64,000 nt of DNA from DASVNK01 sp964478815 (GCA_964478815.1 CAYZKY010000003.1:39232-103231); one strand, 5' to 3'. Positions 18,803 through 27,934 are shown, counted from the first letter of the stretch. The notes: generated by a model from the sequence alone, not told the origin. Translations and numbers: made by a program.

Positions 18803-19036
18803 CGCGCTCGAAGCCCGCGCTTGATAACTCTCTGCCGCGGTTGCTCGGAACTGCCCCAGCTCTCCAGATCGTAAAAAGATTACGTTGCATCCGCCTGCTC
18901 GCAACGCCCGCTCCCCCCGGCCAACAATCCCCGATCACGTCCCCTCCACCGTCCTCCAGCCCTGCGCATCCTCGCACCTGTGCGCGTGAAATCCTTGCGA
19001 CTTCCATCCCCTGCGTGCTTCAATCCCGCATCGATC

Positions 19037-20413
19037 ATGCTTCGACCCGCGAAAAAACTGCGTGAGATTCGCCAGCTCTGCCACCTGCGCTCCCTGAAGG
19101 GAGAAGAGCTGGATGCGCTCTTTGTTGAAACAGGCGATGCCCGCGATGCCGAACAAAGCGTTCGGCAGACTATCCGCTCCGCGTTGGACGATGACTCGCC
19201 CCAGCGCCTCCTCCTGTGCGGCCATCGCGGGTGCGGTAAAAGCACCGAATTGGCCAAGCTGGTCAAGGAGCTGGGCGCAGGCTGGCTTTGCGTTACTTTT
19301 TCGATTGTCGAGGACCTCCCGCCAGTGGGTGTTCTAGCCGAGGAAATACTCCTCGCCATTGCCCATCGACTCGTTCAGGCCGCCGCAACGGAAAAACTCC
19401 AGGCTCTCGACACCGATCCTCGCATCAAAGCCATCGATGAATGGTTTCGAGCCATCACCAAGACCGAGACACGCAACCGCGAGAGTAGCGTTGAAGCGAA
19501 TGCGGCGACCGAAATCGGCACTGGCGGCCTGCTCGCCGGCCTTTTCAAGGTGTCGACTCGTTTCAGCAGCGATCTCAAATACCGCGGCACCGCCGAAACC
19601 AGTGTTGTCGAGGAAGTCCGCAAGCGCCCGGCCGATCTCATCGAGCAAATCAATCGCCTCGTCGAAAGCATTCAGGAAGCCCTGCATCCCTCCGGCCGGC
19701 GCTTGCTCATCATCGTCGAAGACCTCGACAAGCTCAGCATTGCCGACGCACACCGCGTCTTTATCCAGAACGGCCAAATGCTGGCCAATATTCGCGCCCA
19801 CATCATCTACACCATCCCGATTTTCACGTTCACGTCTCCGGATGCCGATGCCATGCGGGCGCTGTTCGACGACGTCTTTTCGCTCCCGATGATTAAGGTC
19901 TGCCAGCCGGGCGGTGCCAAAGCGGAGCAGGGCTTCGACGTCATTCGGAAGATTGTCGACCGCCGCATCGATCCGGGCGCGCTGGATCGTGATGCGTTGG
20001 AACTGCTCATCGAAAAGACCGGCGGAGTCCTCCGTCACATCTTTGAGGTTCTCCAAACTGTCACCAGCATGACCCGCCTGCGCGAGCCGCCGATCCGCCG
20101 GGAACATATCATCTACGGTTTGGGAAGACTTCGCACCCAGTTGGGCATTCAGATCGCATTGCCCCGCCATGTCGACATTCCGGACCTGAACAAAATCGAG
20201 CAGCTCTACGAACGTCTGCGAAATTGCGCCGAGCAATGCCAGAAAGGCAAACCGTGTCCGCCGACCGGTAATCCCATCGATCAGGTCCTCCTTCAAAGTT
20301 GCGCCTTGGTCGAGTATAATGGCGAACGCTGGCTGGGGGTCCATCCCCTGATCATCGATTATCTCAAAGACGTTGGATACGAAGTTCGCGCAGACGCTGG
20401 ATCCGAAGTTTGA
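19037..20413 (+). CDS. AAA/STAND-like ATPase, partner of the TPR gene
   Basis: From the ATG at 19037 the product is 458 residues; a GTG at 18980 would extend it by 19 unlikely residues. The N-terminus MLRPAKKLREIRQLC leads to a P-loop ATPase: Walker A GHRGCGKST at 62-70, Walker B RLLIIVEDLDKL at about 222-234, a sensor-like IIYTIPIFTF strand and GGVLRHIFEVLQ near residue 335. The last 90 residues (about 370-458) look like a winged-helix module ending WLGVHPLIIDYL. There is no transmembrane segment and no fused effector domain. The next gene overlaps by 41 nt and encodes the repeat sensor-like part, so together they resemble a STAND/NLR-type protein split into two chains. A signalling or defence role is inference. 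Confidence 0.8.
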   Translation: MLRPAKKLREIRQLCHLRSLKGEELDALFVETGDARDAEQSVRQTIRSALDDDSPQRLLLCGHRGCGKSTELAKLVKELGAGWLCVTFSIVEDLPPVGVLAEEILLAIAHRLVQAAATEKLQALDTDPRIKAIDEWFRAITKTETRNRESSVEANAATEIGTGGLLAGLFKVSTRFSSDLKYRGTAETSVVEEVRKRPADLIEQINRLVESIQEALHPSGRRLLIIVEDLDKLSIADAHRVFIQNGQMLANIRAHIIYTIPIFTFTSPDADAMRALFDDVFSLPMIKVCQPGGAKAEQGFDVIRKIVDRRIDPGALDRDALELLIEKTGGVLRHIFEVLQTVTSMTRLREPPIRREHIIYGLGRLRTQLGIQIALPRHVDIPDLNKIEQLYERLRNCAEQCQKGKPCPPTGNPIDQVLLQSCALVEYNGERWLGVHPLIIDYLKDVGYEVRADAGSEV

Positions 20414-22529
20414 TCACGCCGAGGAACTCGGCCTGCTTCGCCGTGCCCTCGCCGAGCCGGTCCGGCAGTTCATCCTCGTCGAGTTCGATTCCATCCACCG
20501 TTTCCGCCCTGTCCTCGACGAATTGGTCGCGCTCGCTCCCGAGCGGCACGCCGTTATCCTCGACTTCGACTTCCGTCGTGATCGCCCCGCCGACCTCCTA
20601 ACGACGGCCCGCTCTCGTTTAGGTGTTGCCGGGACCGAAGAAATACCCCTCCTCGTTCTGCTCGGCGTGGATGCGTTTGAACAGGACCCCGCCGCGCCCC
20701 TCGCCGCCGCCTTCTGGAAGGCCATGAACCTGGCCCGCGAAGCTTGGGACGGCTTGGGAACCCAGCTTCTCCTCTGCCTCCCCATCTGGAGCTGCCGCCA
20801 AGCCGCCACGCACGCCGATCATCTGCTTGCTTGGGCCTCCCTCCGCATCCACCTCGCCGCCCCCCCAGCACCATCCGGCTGGCTCGCCAACGAAAAACCG
20901 CTCCCCTCCGTCGCTCTATTGGGTGATTTCGGCATCTCTCCTGCGTTGGCCCGGGAGCGCCTCGTTGAACTCAAGCAAAGCTGGCAGCAGGCCGGCGCGC
21001 GCTCCGAAGATCCCTCCAGCTTCGTCCGCCGCTTCTTCATCCCCATGCTAGAGGCCGCCCTCGCCGCCGGCGATCTCCCCGCCGCCCGCGAAGCCCGCGA
21101 CGCCGCTTGCTCCACCGCCCTCATCCCCGAAGAAGACCAGCCCCGCTGGCACGAGTTGAACGTCGCCCTTGCCATCGCCTCGCACGATTTGCACCTAGCT
21201 GAAGAACATACTCGCAAACTGCTTGAACTCGCTGAGCAAAAAGTCAGTGCGCGCATCGGAGAAACCGCGCTCACGGCCTTAGGGCGCCAAGCCAACTTCT
21301 TGGAGCAAACTGCGCATTTTGATTTGGCGGAATCACTTTACCGTCGCTTTTTGGCCACTCTAGAACTCCGTTATGGCCCAGAAAATCCCCTGATTGCTTC
21401 GTGCCTTAATAATCTTGGCCTTTTGTTGCATACGACGGGACGATCAGTCGAAGGTGAAGTCCTGTTGCGGCGTGCCCTCGCGGTCGATGAAAGAGCTTTT
21501 GACCCTGATCACCCCAATATCGCTGTCCGGCTTAACAATTTGTCCAACATCCTGCTAGCCGCAAAACGATTCGGAGAGGCTGAAATCCTTTTACGTCGCG
21601 CATTGGCCATCGCCGAACGAAGGTTTGGCACAGATCATCCGTCAGTAGCTGGCTACCTCAACAATCTAGCTCAGATACTACTAAAAACTAACCGTCTCGC
21701 TGAGGCCGAGCCACTCATGCGCCGCGCTCTCCTCACGATTGAGCGAAGCGTCGGCACGGACGACCCCAGGGTCGCGGGCGCGCTTAATAATCTCGCCCAA
21801 TTGCTTCACAGCACCAGCCGCTTGTCGGAAGCGGAGCCCCTGATGCGCCGTGCGCTTGCTATTGACGAACGTATCTTTGGCCCAGAACACCCGAACGTCG
21901 CGAGAGATCTCAATAATTTGGCAGAGTTATTGAAGGATACAGGTCGCATAGATCAAGCGGAGCCTCTTGTTCGTTCCGCTTTGGCAATTGAAGAGAGAGC
22001 TTTTGGGCCTTTGCACCACAATGTTGCTCGCAGCCTCAACAATTTGGCGCTTCTGTTGCAGGCCACCAATCGCTCACCCGAAGCTGAAGCCCTGCTGAAG
22101 CGTGCGTTGGAAATAAGCGAGAAAGATTTTGCAGCTAATCAGCCGAACGATCTTACGGCTGCTCTGAATAATTTGGCGCTATTTTTGAAAAGCACCAATC
22201 GTCTTGCCGAAGCCGAACACCACTTGCGTCGCGCCTTGGAAATCGATGAAAAGATTCTGGGAATGAACCACCCAACCGTCGCCATCCGACTAAACAATTT
22301 GGCCCAATTGTTGTACGATGCCAATCGCCTGGACGAAGCCGAGCCTCTGCAGCGCCGCCACCTCGAGATTTTTCTAAACTTCACGCAGACAACCGGGCAT
22401 CGGCACCCCCATCTCAATGCCGCCTTCAACAACTACTTCGCCATCCTCACCCAAATGGGCGACACCCCCGCCCAAGCCCAAGCCAAAATCGCCGCCCTCG
22501 CCCAATCCTACGGCGTCTCCCTCGGCTGA
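20373..22529 (+). CDS. Kinesin-light-chain-type TPR protein with degenerate ATPase-like N-terminus
   Basis: The frame opens at a TTG (20373) inside the ATPase gene and no in-frame ATG occurs for over 100 codons, so translation is probably coupled to the upstream gene. The 718-residue product has an N-terminal domain (about 1-165) with alternating strands and helices, including IPLLVLLGVDAFEQD (a Walker B-like strand) and GTQLLLCLPIWSC, but no P-loop. A helical linker follows, then ten TPR units of about 42 residues (about 305-690) with the kinesin-light-chain pattern LNNLAxLLxxTxRxxEAExLxRRALxIxE. Such arrays bind peptides or partner proteins. Third-position GC falls in the repeat part compared with both ends. 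Confidence 0.85.
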   Translation: MDTKFAQTLDPKFDHAEELGLLRRALAEPVRQFILVEFDSIHRFRPVLDELVALAPERHAVILDFDFRRDRPADLLTTARSRLGVAGTEEIPLLVLLGVDAFEQDPAAPLAAAFWKAMNLAREAWDGLGTQLLLCLPIWSCRQAATHADHLLAWASLRIHLAAPPAPSGWLANEKPLPSVALLGDFGISPALARERLVELKQSWQQAGARSEDPSSFVRRFFIPMLEAALAAGDLPAAREARDAACSTALIPEEDQPRWHELNVALAIASHDLHLAEEHTRKLLELAEQKVSARIGETALTALGRQANFLEQTAHFDLAESLYRRFLATLELRYGPENPLIASCLNNLGLLLHTTGRSVEGEVLLRRALAVDERAFDPDHPNIAVRLNNLSNILLAAKRFGEAEILLRRALAIAERRFGTDHPSVAGYLNNLAQILLKTNRLAEAEPLMRRALLTIERSVGTDDPRVAGALNNLAQLLHSTSRLSEAEPLMRRALAIDERIFGPEHPNVARDLNNLAELLKDTGRIDQAEPLVRSALAIEERAFGPLHHNVARSLNNLALLLQATNRSPEAEALLKRALEISEKDFAANQPNDLTAALNNLALFLKSTNRLAEAEHHLRRALEIDEKILGMNHPTVAIRLNNLAQLLYDANRLDEAEPLQRRHLEIFLNFTQTTGHRHPHLNAAFNNYFAILTQMGDTPAQAQAKIAALAQSYGVSLG

Positions 22530-22596
22530 ACTTCCGCCCCCTCGCCCACTCCGCCGGGCTCCCTCCAAAGCCCGCCAACGTCCGGTCCCGGCCGGA

Positions 22597-22696
22597 AACC
22601 CCAACCGGGGTTTCATCCTTCAGCCCGGGGTTGCCGCCCCGCGGTTACCCCGGGTTCGCCCCCGCCACAAGACCCCTACCTCGAAGAGGTTGAATC
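22597..22696 (+). repeat. Three-hairpin intergenic repeat, copy 1
   Basis: Three hairpins stand in a row: AACCCC/GGGGTT (22597-22612), CCCGGGGT/ACCCCGGG (22624-22654) and ACCTC/GAGGT (22678-22690). The same order, with different but complementary stem bases, recurs at 45.66, 46.00 and 46.23 kb. It lies 67 nt after the TPR gene. Confidence 0.7.
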
Positions 22697-22830
22697 AAAA
22701 CCCCCGTCACAATCCCTCGCCAAAATTCTTGTCCACCACGTTTTGGCGTCCGGGAACGACCGTCCCTCCGCCACTCCTGTCTGCCACCCCTCATCCCGTC
22801 GTGCTTGGTCATTCGTAATTTAGGCTTAAA

Positions 22831-22912
22831 AGTCAACATTATACAGAATTTCCGCTTGCACCGGCCGCCAGACGAGTCGATATTCCACGCATGAACTACA
22901 AAAATGTTGACT
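22831..22912 (+). repeat. 82-bp element with perfect 10-bp inverted ends
   Basis: AGTCAACATT at 22831-22840 is matched by AATGTTGACT at 22903-22912. The interior holds no gene. The same decamer also occurs in the spacers at 31345-31354 and 50530-50539. The remaining sequence of the 22530-23261 spacer shows copy 1 of the three-hairpin repeat and otherwise C-rich DNA. Confidence 0.5.
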
Positions 22913-23261
22913 ACCGCCCGCTGGTTATGCCCAGCGCCCACCTCGCCCCGCCCGAACTCGCCCGCCAAATCTCTGCTCCATCCCGCTCCATAACCCCAGC
23001 CACCATCGCTAATCATTCAACATTTCAACACCTACTCCCCGCTCACAATCCCTCCAACCCACCCCTCTCCGACCCGCGTAAATTGGACTTCGTAGGACCA
23101 AAAACGACCGCTCCCGCCGATTTTGCCCCGGCATCCGGTCTACATTTACTACTCGATGATCCACCCGCCGCGCCCTCCGATGAACCGCCTCCTCCCCGGC
23201 GCAACCCCGTTCCCCGCGCGCGTTCCTTGACGGTGGCGGGGGCGTTTTGTACGGTGGGCGG

Positions 23262-24254
23262 ATGAGTCGACGGTTGTTCCGCTTGTGCCTCTTTGCCATA
23301 CTGGCCGCGTTCGCGACGGTGCGCACCCCCGCGCCCTTCATTTACGTGGCGGGGGAAGGATGGAGCTACGAGCCGGTGGGCGGGAAAAAGTGGACGCGCA
23401 CGCGGGCCAAGGATCAGTTGGATGTCGCGAATGAAGCGTTCACCAACAAGGAGTTCCGCCTGGCCGAACGGGCCGCCCGGCGCACGGTGCGCGTCTGGCC
23501 CTTCTCCGACTACGCGCCGGATGCCCAATACGTCGCCGGCCGGGCGATGGAGGAGCAAGGCAAGGACGAAAAGGCGTTCAAGGCTTACCAGCAGTTGCTG
23601 GAGAAATATCCGAACAGCACCAATTACAACGAAGTGGCTGAGCGCCAGTATCTGATCGCCAACCGGTACCTGGCCGGCAAATGGTTCAAGCTCTGGGGCG
23701 TCATCCCGTTCTTCCCATCGATGGACAAGACGGTGCAGATGTACGAGAAGATGATCAAGAGCGGCCCCTACAGCGAGGTGGCTCCGCAGGCGCAGATGAA
23801 CATCGGGGCGGCGCGGGAGAAACAGAAGGATTATGCCGCGGCGGTCAAGGCGTACGAGAGCGCGGCCGACCGGTATCACGACCGGCAAGTCGTCGCCTCG
23901 GACGCTACCTACAAGGCCGGCGAAGCGTACACGAAGCAGGCGAAGACGGCGGAGTACGACCAGAGCGTGGCGGGCCATGCGATCGGCTCGTACACCGATT
24001 TCGTGACGCTGTTTCCGGAAGATACGCGAGTTCCGGAAGCGCAAAAGCGGATCGAGGAATTGCGGACGGAACAGGCGCGCGGCAGCCTTTTGGTGGCGCG
24101 CTTTTACGAGAAGAAGAAAAAGTGGGATGGCGCGCTGGTCTATTACAATGAAGTGATCCAGCGCGATCCCAATTCGAAATATGCCGAGGAAGCGAAGCAG
24201 CGGATTGAGCAGATCAAGAAACGCACCGCCGCTGCGGAAGCCCGGGCGCAGTAG
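23262..24254 (+). CDS. BamD-like outer-membrane assembly protein
   Basis: The ATG at 23262 gives 330 residues with an N-terminal signal peptide (LFRLCLFAILAAFATV). The protein is a string of TPR-like helices (for example AFTNKEFRLAERAARRTVRV, AFKAYQQLLEKYPNS, AALVYYNEVIQRDPNS near the end), matching the BamD/YfiO family of outer-membrane beta-barrel assembly. Unlike classical BamD it has no obvious lipobox cysteine after the signal, so anchoring differs or it is periplasmic. The lptE-like gene overlaps its 3' end by 74 nt. The pairing of BamD-like and LptE-like genes is common in this phylum and supports an outer-membrane biogenesis role. Confidence 0.8.
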   Translation: MSRRLFRLCLFAILAAFATVRTPAPFIYVAGEGWSYEPVGGKKWTRTRAKDQLDVANEAFTNKEFRLAERAARRTVRVWPFSDYAPDAQYVAGRAMEEQGKDEKAFKAYQQLLEKYPNSTNYNEVAERQYLIANRYLAGKWFKLWGVIPFFPSMDKTVQMYEKMIKSGPYSEVAPQAQMNIGAAREKQKDYAAAVKAYESAADRYHDRQVVASDATYKAGEAYTKQAKTAEYDQSVAGHAIGSYTDFVTLFPEDTRVPEAQKRIEELRTEQARGSLLVARFYEKKKKWDGALVYYNEVIQRDPNSKYAEEAKQRIEQIKKRTAAAEARAQ

Positions 24255-24759
24255 CCCGTGGCTGGCGGGGCTGCTGCTGGCGGCCATGCTGGCGGCAGGG
24301 TGCGCGGGGTACCGGCTGGGGCCGACAAATGGGGTGCCCGCGGGAGCCCGAAGCATTCGGATCGAACCGTTCCGCAACGAGACGTTCGAGCCGCAGTTGT
24401 CCGACGCGATCCTGACGAGTCTGCGGCGATCCATCCAGCGGGACGGGACTTATCGGCTCTCCACGAGCGGCGCGGCGGATGTCCGGGTGGAAGGTGTCGT
24501 CGACAATTACAACCGGATCGGCGTGAGCTTCCAGCCTTCGGACATTCTGACGATTCGCGATTACGAGCTGACCATCCGGGCGAAAGTGAAGGCTACTGAA
24601 ACGGCCACGGGCCGCGTGGTGCTGGATCAGCATGTCTCGGGCCGGACCATGTTGCGGCCAAGCGCGGATTTGACGGCGGCGGAGCGGCAGGCGGGCGTGT
24701 TGCTGGCCGAAGATTTGGCCCGGAATATCGCCGGGTTGCTGGTTGATGGGAGCTGGTGA
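24181..24759 (+). CDS. LptE-like lipopolysaccharide assembly lipoprotein
   Basis: The 192-residue product has a signal ending in the lipobox MLAAGC (cysteine about residue 41). After it comes GYRLGPTNG and the LptE pattern IRIEPFRNETFEPQLSDA, followed by strands and a C-terminal helix (LLAEDLARNIAGLL). LptE sits with LptD in the outer membrane and helps insert lipopolysaccharide. The start is uncertain: ATG 24181 lies inside the BamD-like gene and gives a long basic leader, and a TTG at 24205 is the alternative. The gene ends in a GTGA overlap with the next gene, so this is a tight operon. Confidence 0.75.
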   Translation: MPRKRSSGLSRSRNAPPLRKPGRSSPWLAGLLLAAMLAAGCAGYRLGPTNGVPAGARSIRIEPFRNETFEPQLSDAILTSLRRSIQRDGTYRLSTSGAADVRVEGVVDNYNRIGVSFQPSDILTIRDYELTIRAKVKATETATGRVVLDQHVSGRTMLRPSADLTAAERQAGVLLAEDLARNIAGLLVDGSW

Positions 24760-26021
24760 TCCGGATATGGTCCGCCATCATGCATGCACTTGGTTATCTC
24801 GGGGCGGTTCTGCTCGCAAATCTCGTCGCCGCGGCGGACTGGCCACAGTGGCGGGGACCTGAACGCGATGGGCATGCCGGATCCTCGGAGCCCGCTCCAG
24901 AATCGGCGCTTTTCCTGACGGCGCCGAAAGTTTCCTGGAAGGCTTCGATCGGGCCGGGCTTTTCGTCGCCGATCATCGCCCAGGGCAAGGTGCTGCTGTG
25001 CGACGCGCGGGACGGCCAGGAGTGGGCGCGCTGCCTGGACGCCGGGACCGGGAAGGAACTCTGGGCGGCGGCTTACGCGCCGATGTTCGAGGATGAATGG
25101 GGGACCGGCCCGCGGAGCACGCCGTTCACGGACGGGGAGCGGGTATATGTGCAGTCTTGCTCGGGCGAATTCCGCTGCCTCAACATTAGCGATGGCTCGG
25201 CGGTGTGGGGCTTTAATTTCGAGAAGGACTACAAGGTCAAATTCCTGGGCAGCAAGGCGCGGGAGGGAACCGCGCAGCGGCGGGGGAATAACGGGTCGGG
25301 ATTGCTGGACGGCGACGCGGTGATCATCCCGGTGGGCGCGGCGGATGGAGCGACGCTCGTTTGCCGGAACAAACTGACCGGGGAGCCGATCTGGACGGCG
25401 GGAAACGAGGAGGCGGCTTACTCGTCGCTCATGGTGGCCGATCTGGCCGGCATGCGGCAGGTGGTGGGCTTGATGGCAGACGGGCTGATCGGCGTGGATC
25501 GGACCCGGGGCAAAGTCCTGTGGCGGGTGCCGCTGCGCACCAACGCGAAACGGCACGCGATGACGCCGATCATCTCGGGAAACCGGGTGATCGTGAATTC
25601 TCATACCTTCGGGATGATCTGTTTCGAAATCGTGCGGGAGGGCGAGGAGTTCAAGGCAAAAGAGGCGTGGCGCAACGATCGGTTGAAAATCAATCTGGCG
25701 ACGCCGGTGGTGGTCGGAGAACATCTGTACTCGCACGGGCCGGCACGGAATTTCGTCTGTGCCGAGCTGGCCACGGGACGGGAACGCTGGTCGGCGGACG
25801 GGTTCGGCAAGGAATATTCGAGCGTAGTGGCGCTGGGTGGGAAGGATTTGCTGGTGCTAACGGACGACGGCGAGGGAGTGTGGCTGCGCGCGAATCCGGA
25901 GCGGTATGAAGAGCTGGGCCGGGGCCAACTGGCCGGGAAAAACTGGAACCACGCGGCGGTGGCGGGCGGGCAGTACTACGTCAGGGATCAGCGCGAGTTG
26001 ATCGCCTACCGGCTGCGGTAA
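24756..26021 (+). CDS. Secreted PQQ-type beta-propeller protein
   Basis: The GTG start at 24756 overlaps the lptE stop; an ATG at 24780 would give a cleaner signal peptide (MHALGYLGAVLLANLVAA). Mature protein begins DWPQWRGPERDGHA, the entry phrase of PQQ-binding-like WD40-type propellers in this phylum. Blades with V-S-W/G-x-E-L-W and GRERWSADG patterns follow to the C-terminus, about 421 residues in all. No dehydrogenase residues or haem site were seen, so an enzymatic role is not claimed. Such proteins are often structural, like BamB, and the bamD-lptE context makes a BamB-like role conceivable. Confidence 0.8.
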   Translation: MIRIWSAIMHALGYLGAVLLANLVAAADWPQWRGPERDGHAGSSEPAPESALFLTAPKVSWKASIGPGFSSPIIAQGKVLLCDARDGQEWARCLDAGTGKELWAAAYAPMFEDEWGTGPRSTPFTDGERVYVQSCSGEFRCLNISDGSAVWGFNFEKDYKVKFLGSKAREGTAQRRGNNGSGLLDGDAVIIPVGAADGATLVCRNKLTGEPIWTAGNEEAAYSSLMVADLAGMRQVVGLMADGLIGVDRTRGKVLWRVPLRTNAKRHAMTPIISGNRVIVNSHTFGMICFEIVREGEEFKAKEAWRNDRLKINLATPVVVGEHLYSHGPARNFVCAELATGRERWSADGFGKEYSSVVALGGKDLLVLTDDGEGVWLRANPERYEELGRGQLAGKNWNHAAVAGGQYYVRDQRELIAYRLR

Positions 26022-26059
26022 GCCACGGAGTGCGGGAGGCCGGTCCGGCGGAGTGCGCG

Positions 26060-27298
26060 ATGGACACGCAAGACATCCTGGTGCGACTGGGACTGGCGCT
26101 GGGGCTCGGGCTGCTGGTAGGGCTGCAACGGGAGCGGTCGAGGGCGGCATTGGCGGGATTCCGCACGTTTCCGCTCGTAACGCTGATGGGATTCCTGGCC
26201 GGTCTGGTTGGACAACAATTCGGAGGCTGGATCGTGGCGGCGGGATTGGTGGGGCTGGCCGGGATGGTGGCAGCCGGGGTGTTTCGCGCGAAACCGGACG
26301 ACCCGGGGCTGACGACCGAAGTCGCCATGGCGGTGATGTTTCTCCTGGGGGCGTATCTCACGGCAGGGCCGCACGCGATCCCGATCATCGTTTGCGGGTG
26401 CGTCGTCATCCTGCTGCATCTGAAGCCGCAATTGCAGGCCCTGGCCGGGAAACTGGCGGACGCCGACTTTCGGGTCATTGTCCAATTCGTGCTCATCACG
26501 CTGGTGATCCTCCCGGTCCTTCCCGATCAGAATTACGGACCGTACGAGGTGCTGAATCCGCGGCGGATCTGGCTGATGGTGGTGTTGATCGTGGGGATCG
26601 GGCTGGCGGGCTATGTCATCTACAAGTTTTTCGGAGAGAGGGTGGGATCGGTGGCCGGCGGACTGCTGGGGGGATTAATCTCCAGCACGGCGACCACGGT
26701 GAGCTATGCGCGGCGTTCCCGGCAGGCGGCGGGCAGCGAAGCCGCAGCGGCCTTCGCGATCATGCTGGCTTCGACCGTGGTGTTTTTGCGAGTGATGATT
26801 CTGATGGGAGTCACCGCACCGAAGCTCTTCGAGCACGCGTGGCTGCCGTTTACGGTAATCCTGCTGGCGGTGGGCGGGATCGGGATGCTGGCCTTCCCCA
26901 AGGAGACGGCGCCGGCATCGAACGCGCCCGAGCAACGAAATCCATCCGAACTGCGAGCGGCCTTGGTCTTCGCGGCACTCTACGCGCTCGTCCTGCTCGG
27001 AGCGGCGGCGGCCCGCGATCATTTTGGATCCCGCGGGTTGTTGCTGGTGGCGCTGGCTTCGGGATTGACCGACATGGATGCGATCACGCTCTCGCTGAGC
27101 CAGATGGTGCAAGCCGGCACGCTGGAGGCGAATACCGCGTGGCGGTTCATCCTGGCGGCGTCCCTTTCGAATGTGCTTTTCAAGACCGGAATCGTGGCGG
27201 TCCTGGGCAGCCGCCGGCTGCTGGGCCGGATCGGTCTTCTGTTTGGCCTGGCCGGCGCGGTGGTGGCGGCCGTGGCGTTGTTTTGGCCTGGGCCATGA
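26060..27298 (+). CDS. MgtC/SapB and DUF4010 family membrane protein
   Basis: The ATG at 26060 (GGAG 7 nt upstream) gives 412 residues. The N-terminal part carries the MgtC/SapB signature (LGLALGLGLLVGLQRERS, FRTFPLVTLMGFLAG), and the rest is a DUF4010-type membrane domain with GGLLGGLISSTATTVSYA and ASGLTDMDAITLSLSQM. About 11-12 hydrophobic segments are visible. MgtC relatives affect growth at low magnesium and ATP synthase activity, but this long COG3174 form has no settled function. It follows the propeller gene by 38 nt on the same strand. Confidence 0.85.
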   Translation: MDTQDILVRLGLALGLGLLVGLQRERSRAALAGFRTFPLVTLMGFLAGLVGQQFGGWIVAAGLVGLAGMVAAGVFRAKPDDPGLTTEVAMAVMFLLGAYLTAGPHAIPIIVCGCVVILLHLKPQLQALAGKLADADFRVIVQFVLITLVILPVLPDQNYGPYEVLNPRRIWLMVVLIVGIGLAGYVIYKFFGERVGSVAGGLLGGLISSTATTVSYARRSRQAAGSEAAAAFAIMLASTVVFLRVMILMGVTAPKLFEHAWLPFTVILLAVGGIGMLAFPKETAPASNAPEQRNPSELRAALVFAALYALVLLGAAAARDHFGSRGLLLVALASGLTDMDAITLSLSQMVQAGTLEANTAWRFILAASLSNVLFKTGIVAVLGSRRLLGRIGLLFGLAGAVVAAVALFWPGP

Positions 27299-27376
27299 CG
27301 CGCAACCCGCGCGGCCGGAAATCACCAAAGTGGAAATTGCGCTTCGGGCCGGGCGCATGGTAGTTTGCGGGCCGTC

Positions 27377-27934
27377 ATGCGTTCACAAGTTTATCGCTTG
27401 CTGCTTCGGGGCCTTCTGCCTGCCGTCCTTTTTTCCGCCGCGCTCGGCCTGGGTTGCCGCAGCGCCAGCGCGCCGGTCGCCACGTATGTCCATCCGCTGA
27501 CCGGACTGCGGACGGATTTGCTGGGAGACAATTTGATCGAATCGCCGGAACAAACGCCGGAGATGATCTGGCTCAACGCCTACCGGGTGTTCAAGACGAA
27601 GTACGAGTTCACCTATTATATCGAGGCGATTTACGGCGCGAACGAACAGGTGGGCTATCTCGAGATCGGCCCGGGGCGCTCGCTGACGCTGACGTGCGAC
27701 GGCGAAGAGATCGCCTTCAACGGCATCGGAAGCCTCTCGAACGATCGCGACGGCAAGGCCGTTTTCGAACATGCCCGATACGAAACAACCAGCGCCGAGC
27801 TGGAAAAAGTCGCGCAGGCGAAAATGGTGAGCTTGAAGTTGCGCGGCCGCAACGGCGTCATCCGGCGCGAGCTTTCGCAGGAGAACATCGAGCGATTCCG
27901 GCAATTCATGGCGCAGTCGGGCGGCGCGATGTAA
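27377..27934 (+). CDS. Hypothetical lipoprotein
   Basis: From the ATG at 27377 the product is 185 residues with a signal ending LGLGC (lipobox). The mature part has ATYVHPLTGLRTDLLGDN, then mixed strands, and a helical C-terminus (SQENIERFRQFMAQ). It reads as a small single-domain envelope protein, host-like in codon use. I recognise no family. It precedes xylB by 28 nt on the same strand, but a functional link is not evident. Confidence 0.65.
   Translation: MRSQVYRLLLRGLLPAVLFSAALGLGCRSASAPVATYVHPLTGLRTDLLGDNLIESPEQTPEMIWLNAYRVFKTKYEFTYYIEAIYGANEQVGYLEIGPGRSLTLTCDGEEIAFNGIGSLSNDRDGKAVFEHARYETTSAELEKVAQAKMVSLKLRGRNGVIRRELSQENIERFRQFMAQSGGAM

Noticed and set aside
18134..18904. A minus-strand frame rich in Gly/Ala/Glu opposite the 168-residue hypothetical
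   Set aside because: It has repetitive low-complexity composition; the plus-strand frame has normal protein composition and host codon use.
26053..27363. A 436-residue frame overlapping the DUF4010 gene
   Set aside because: It is a same-strand shadow with Gly/Arg-rich random composition, while the other frame is a clear membrane protein.
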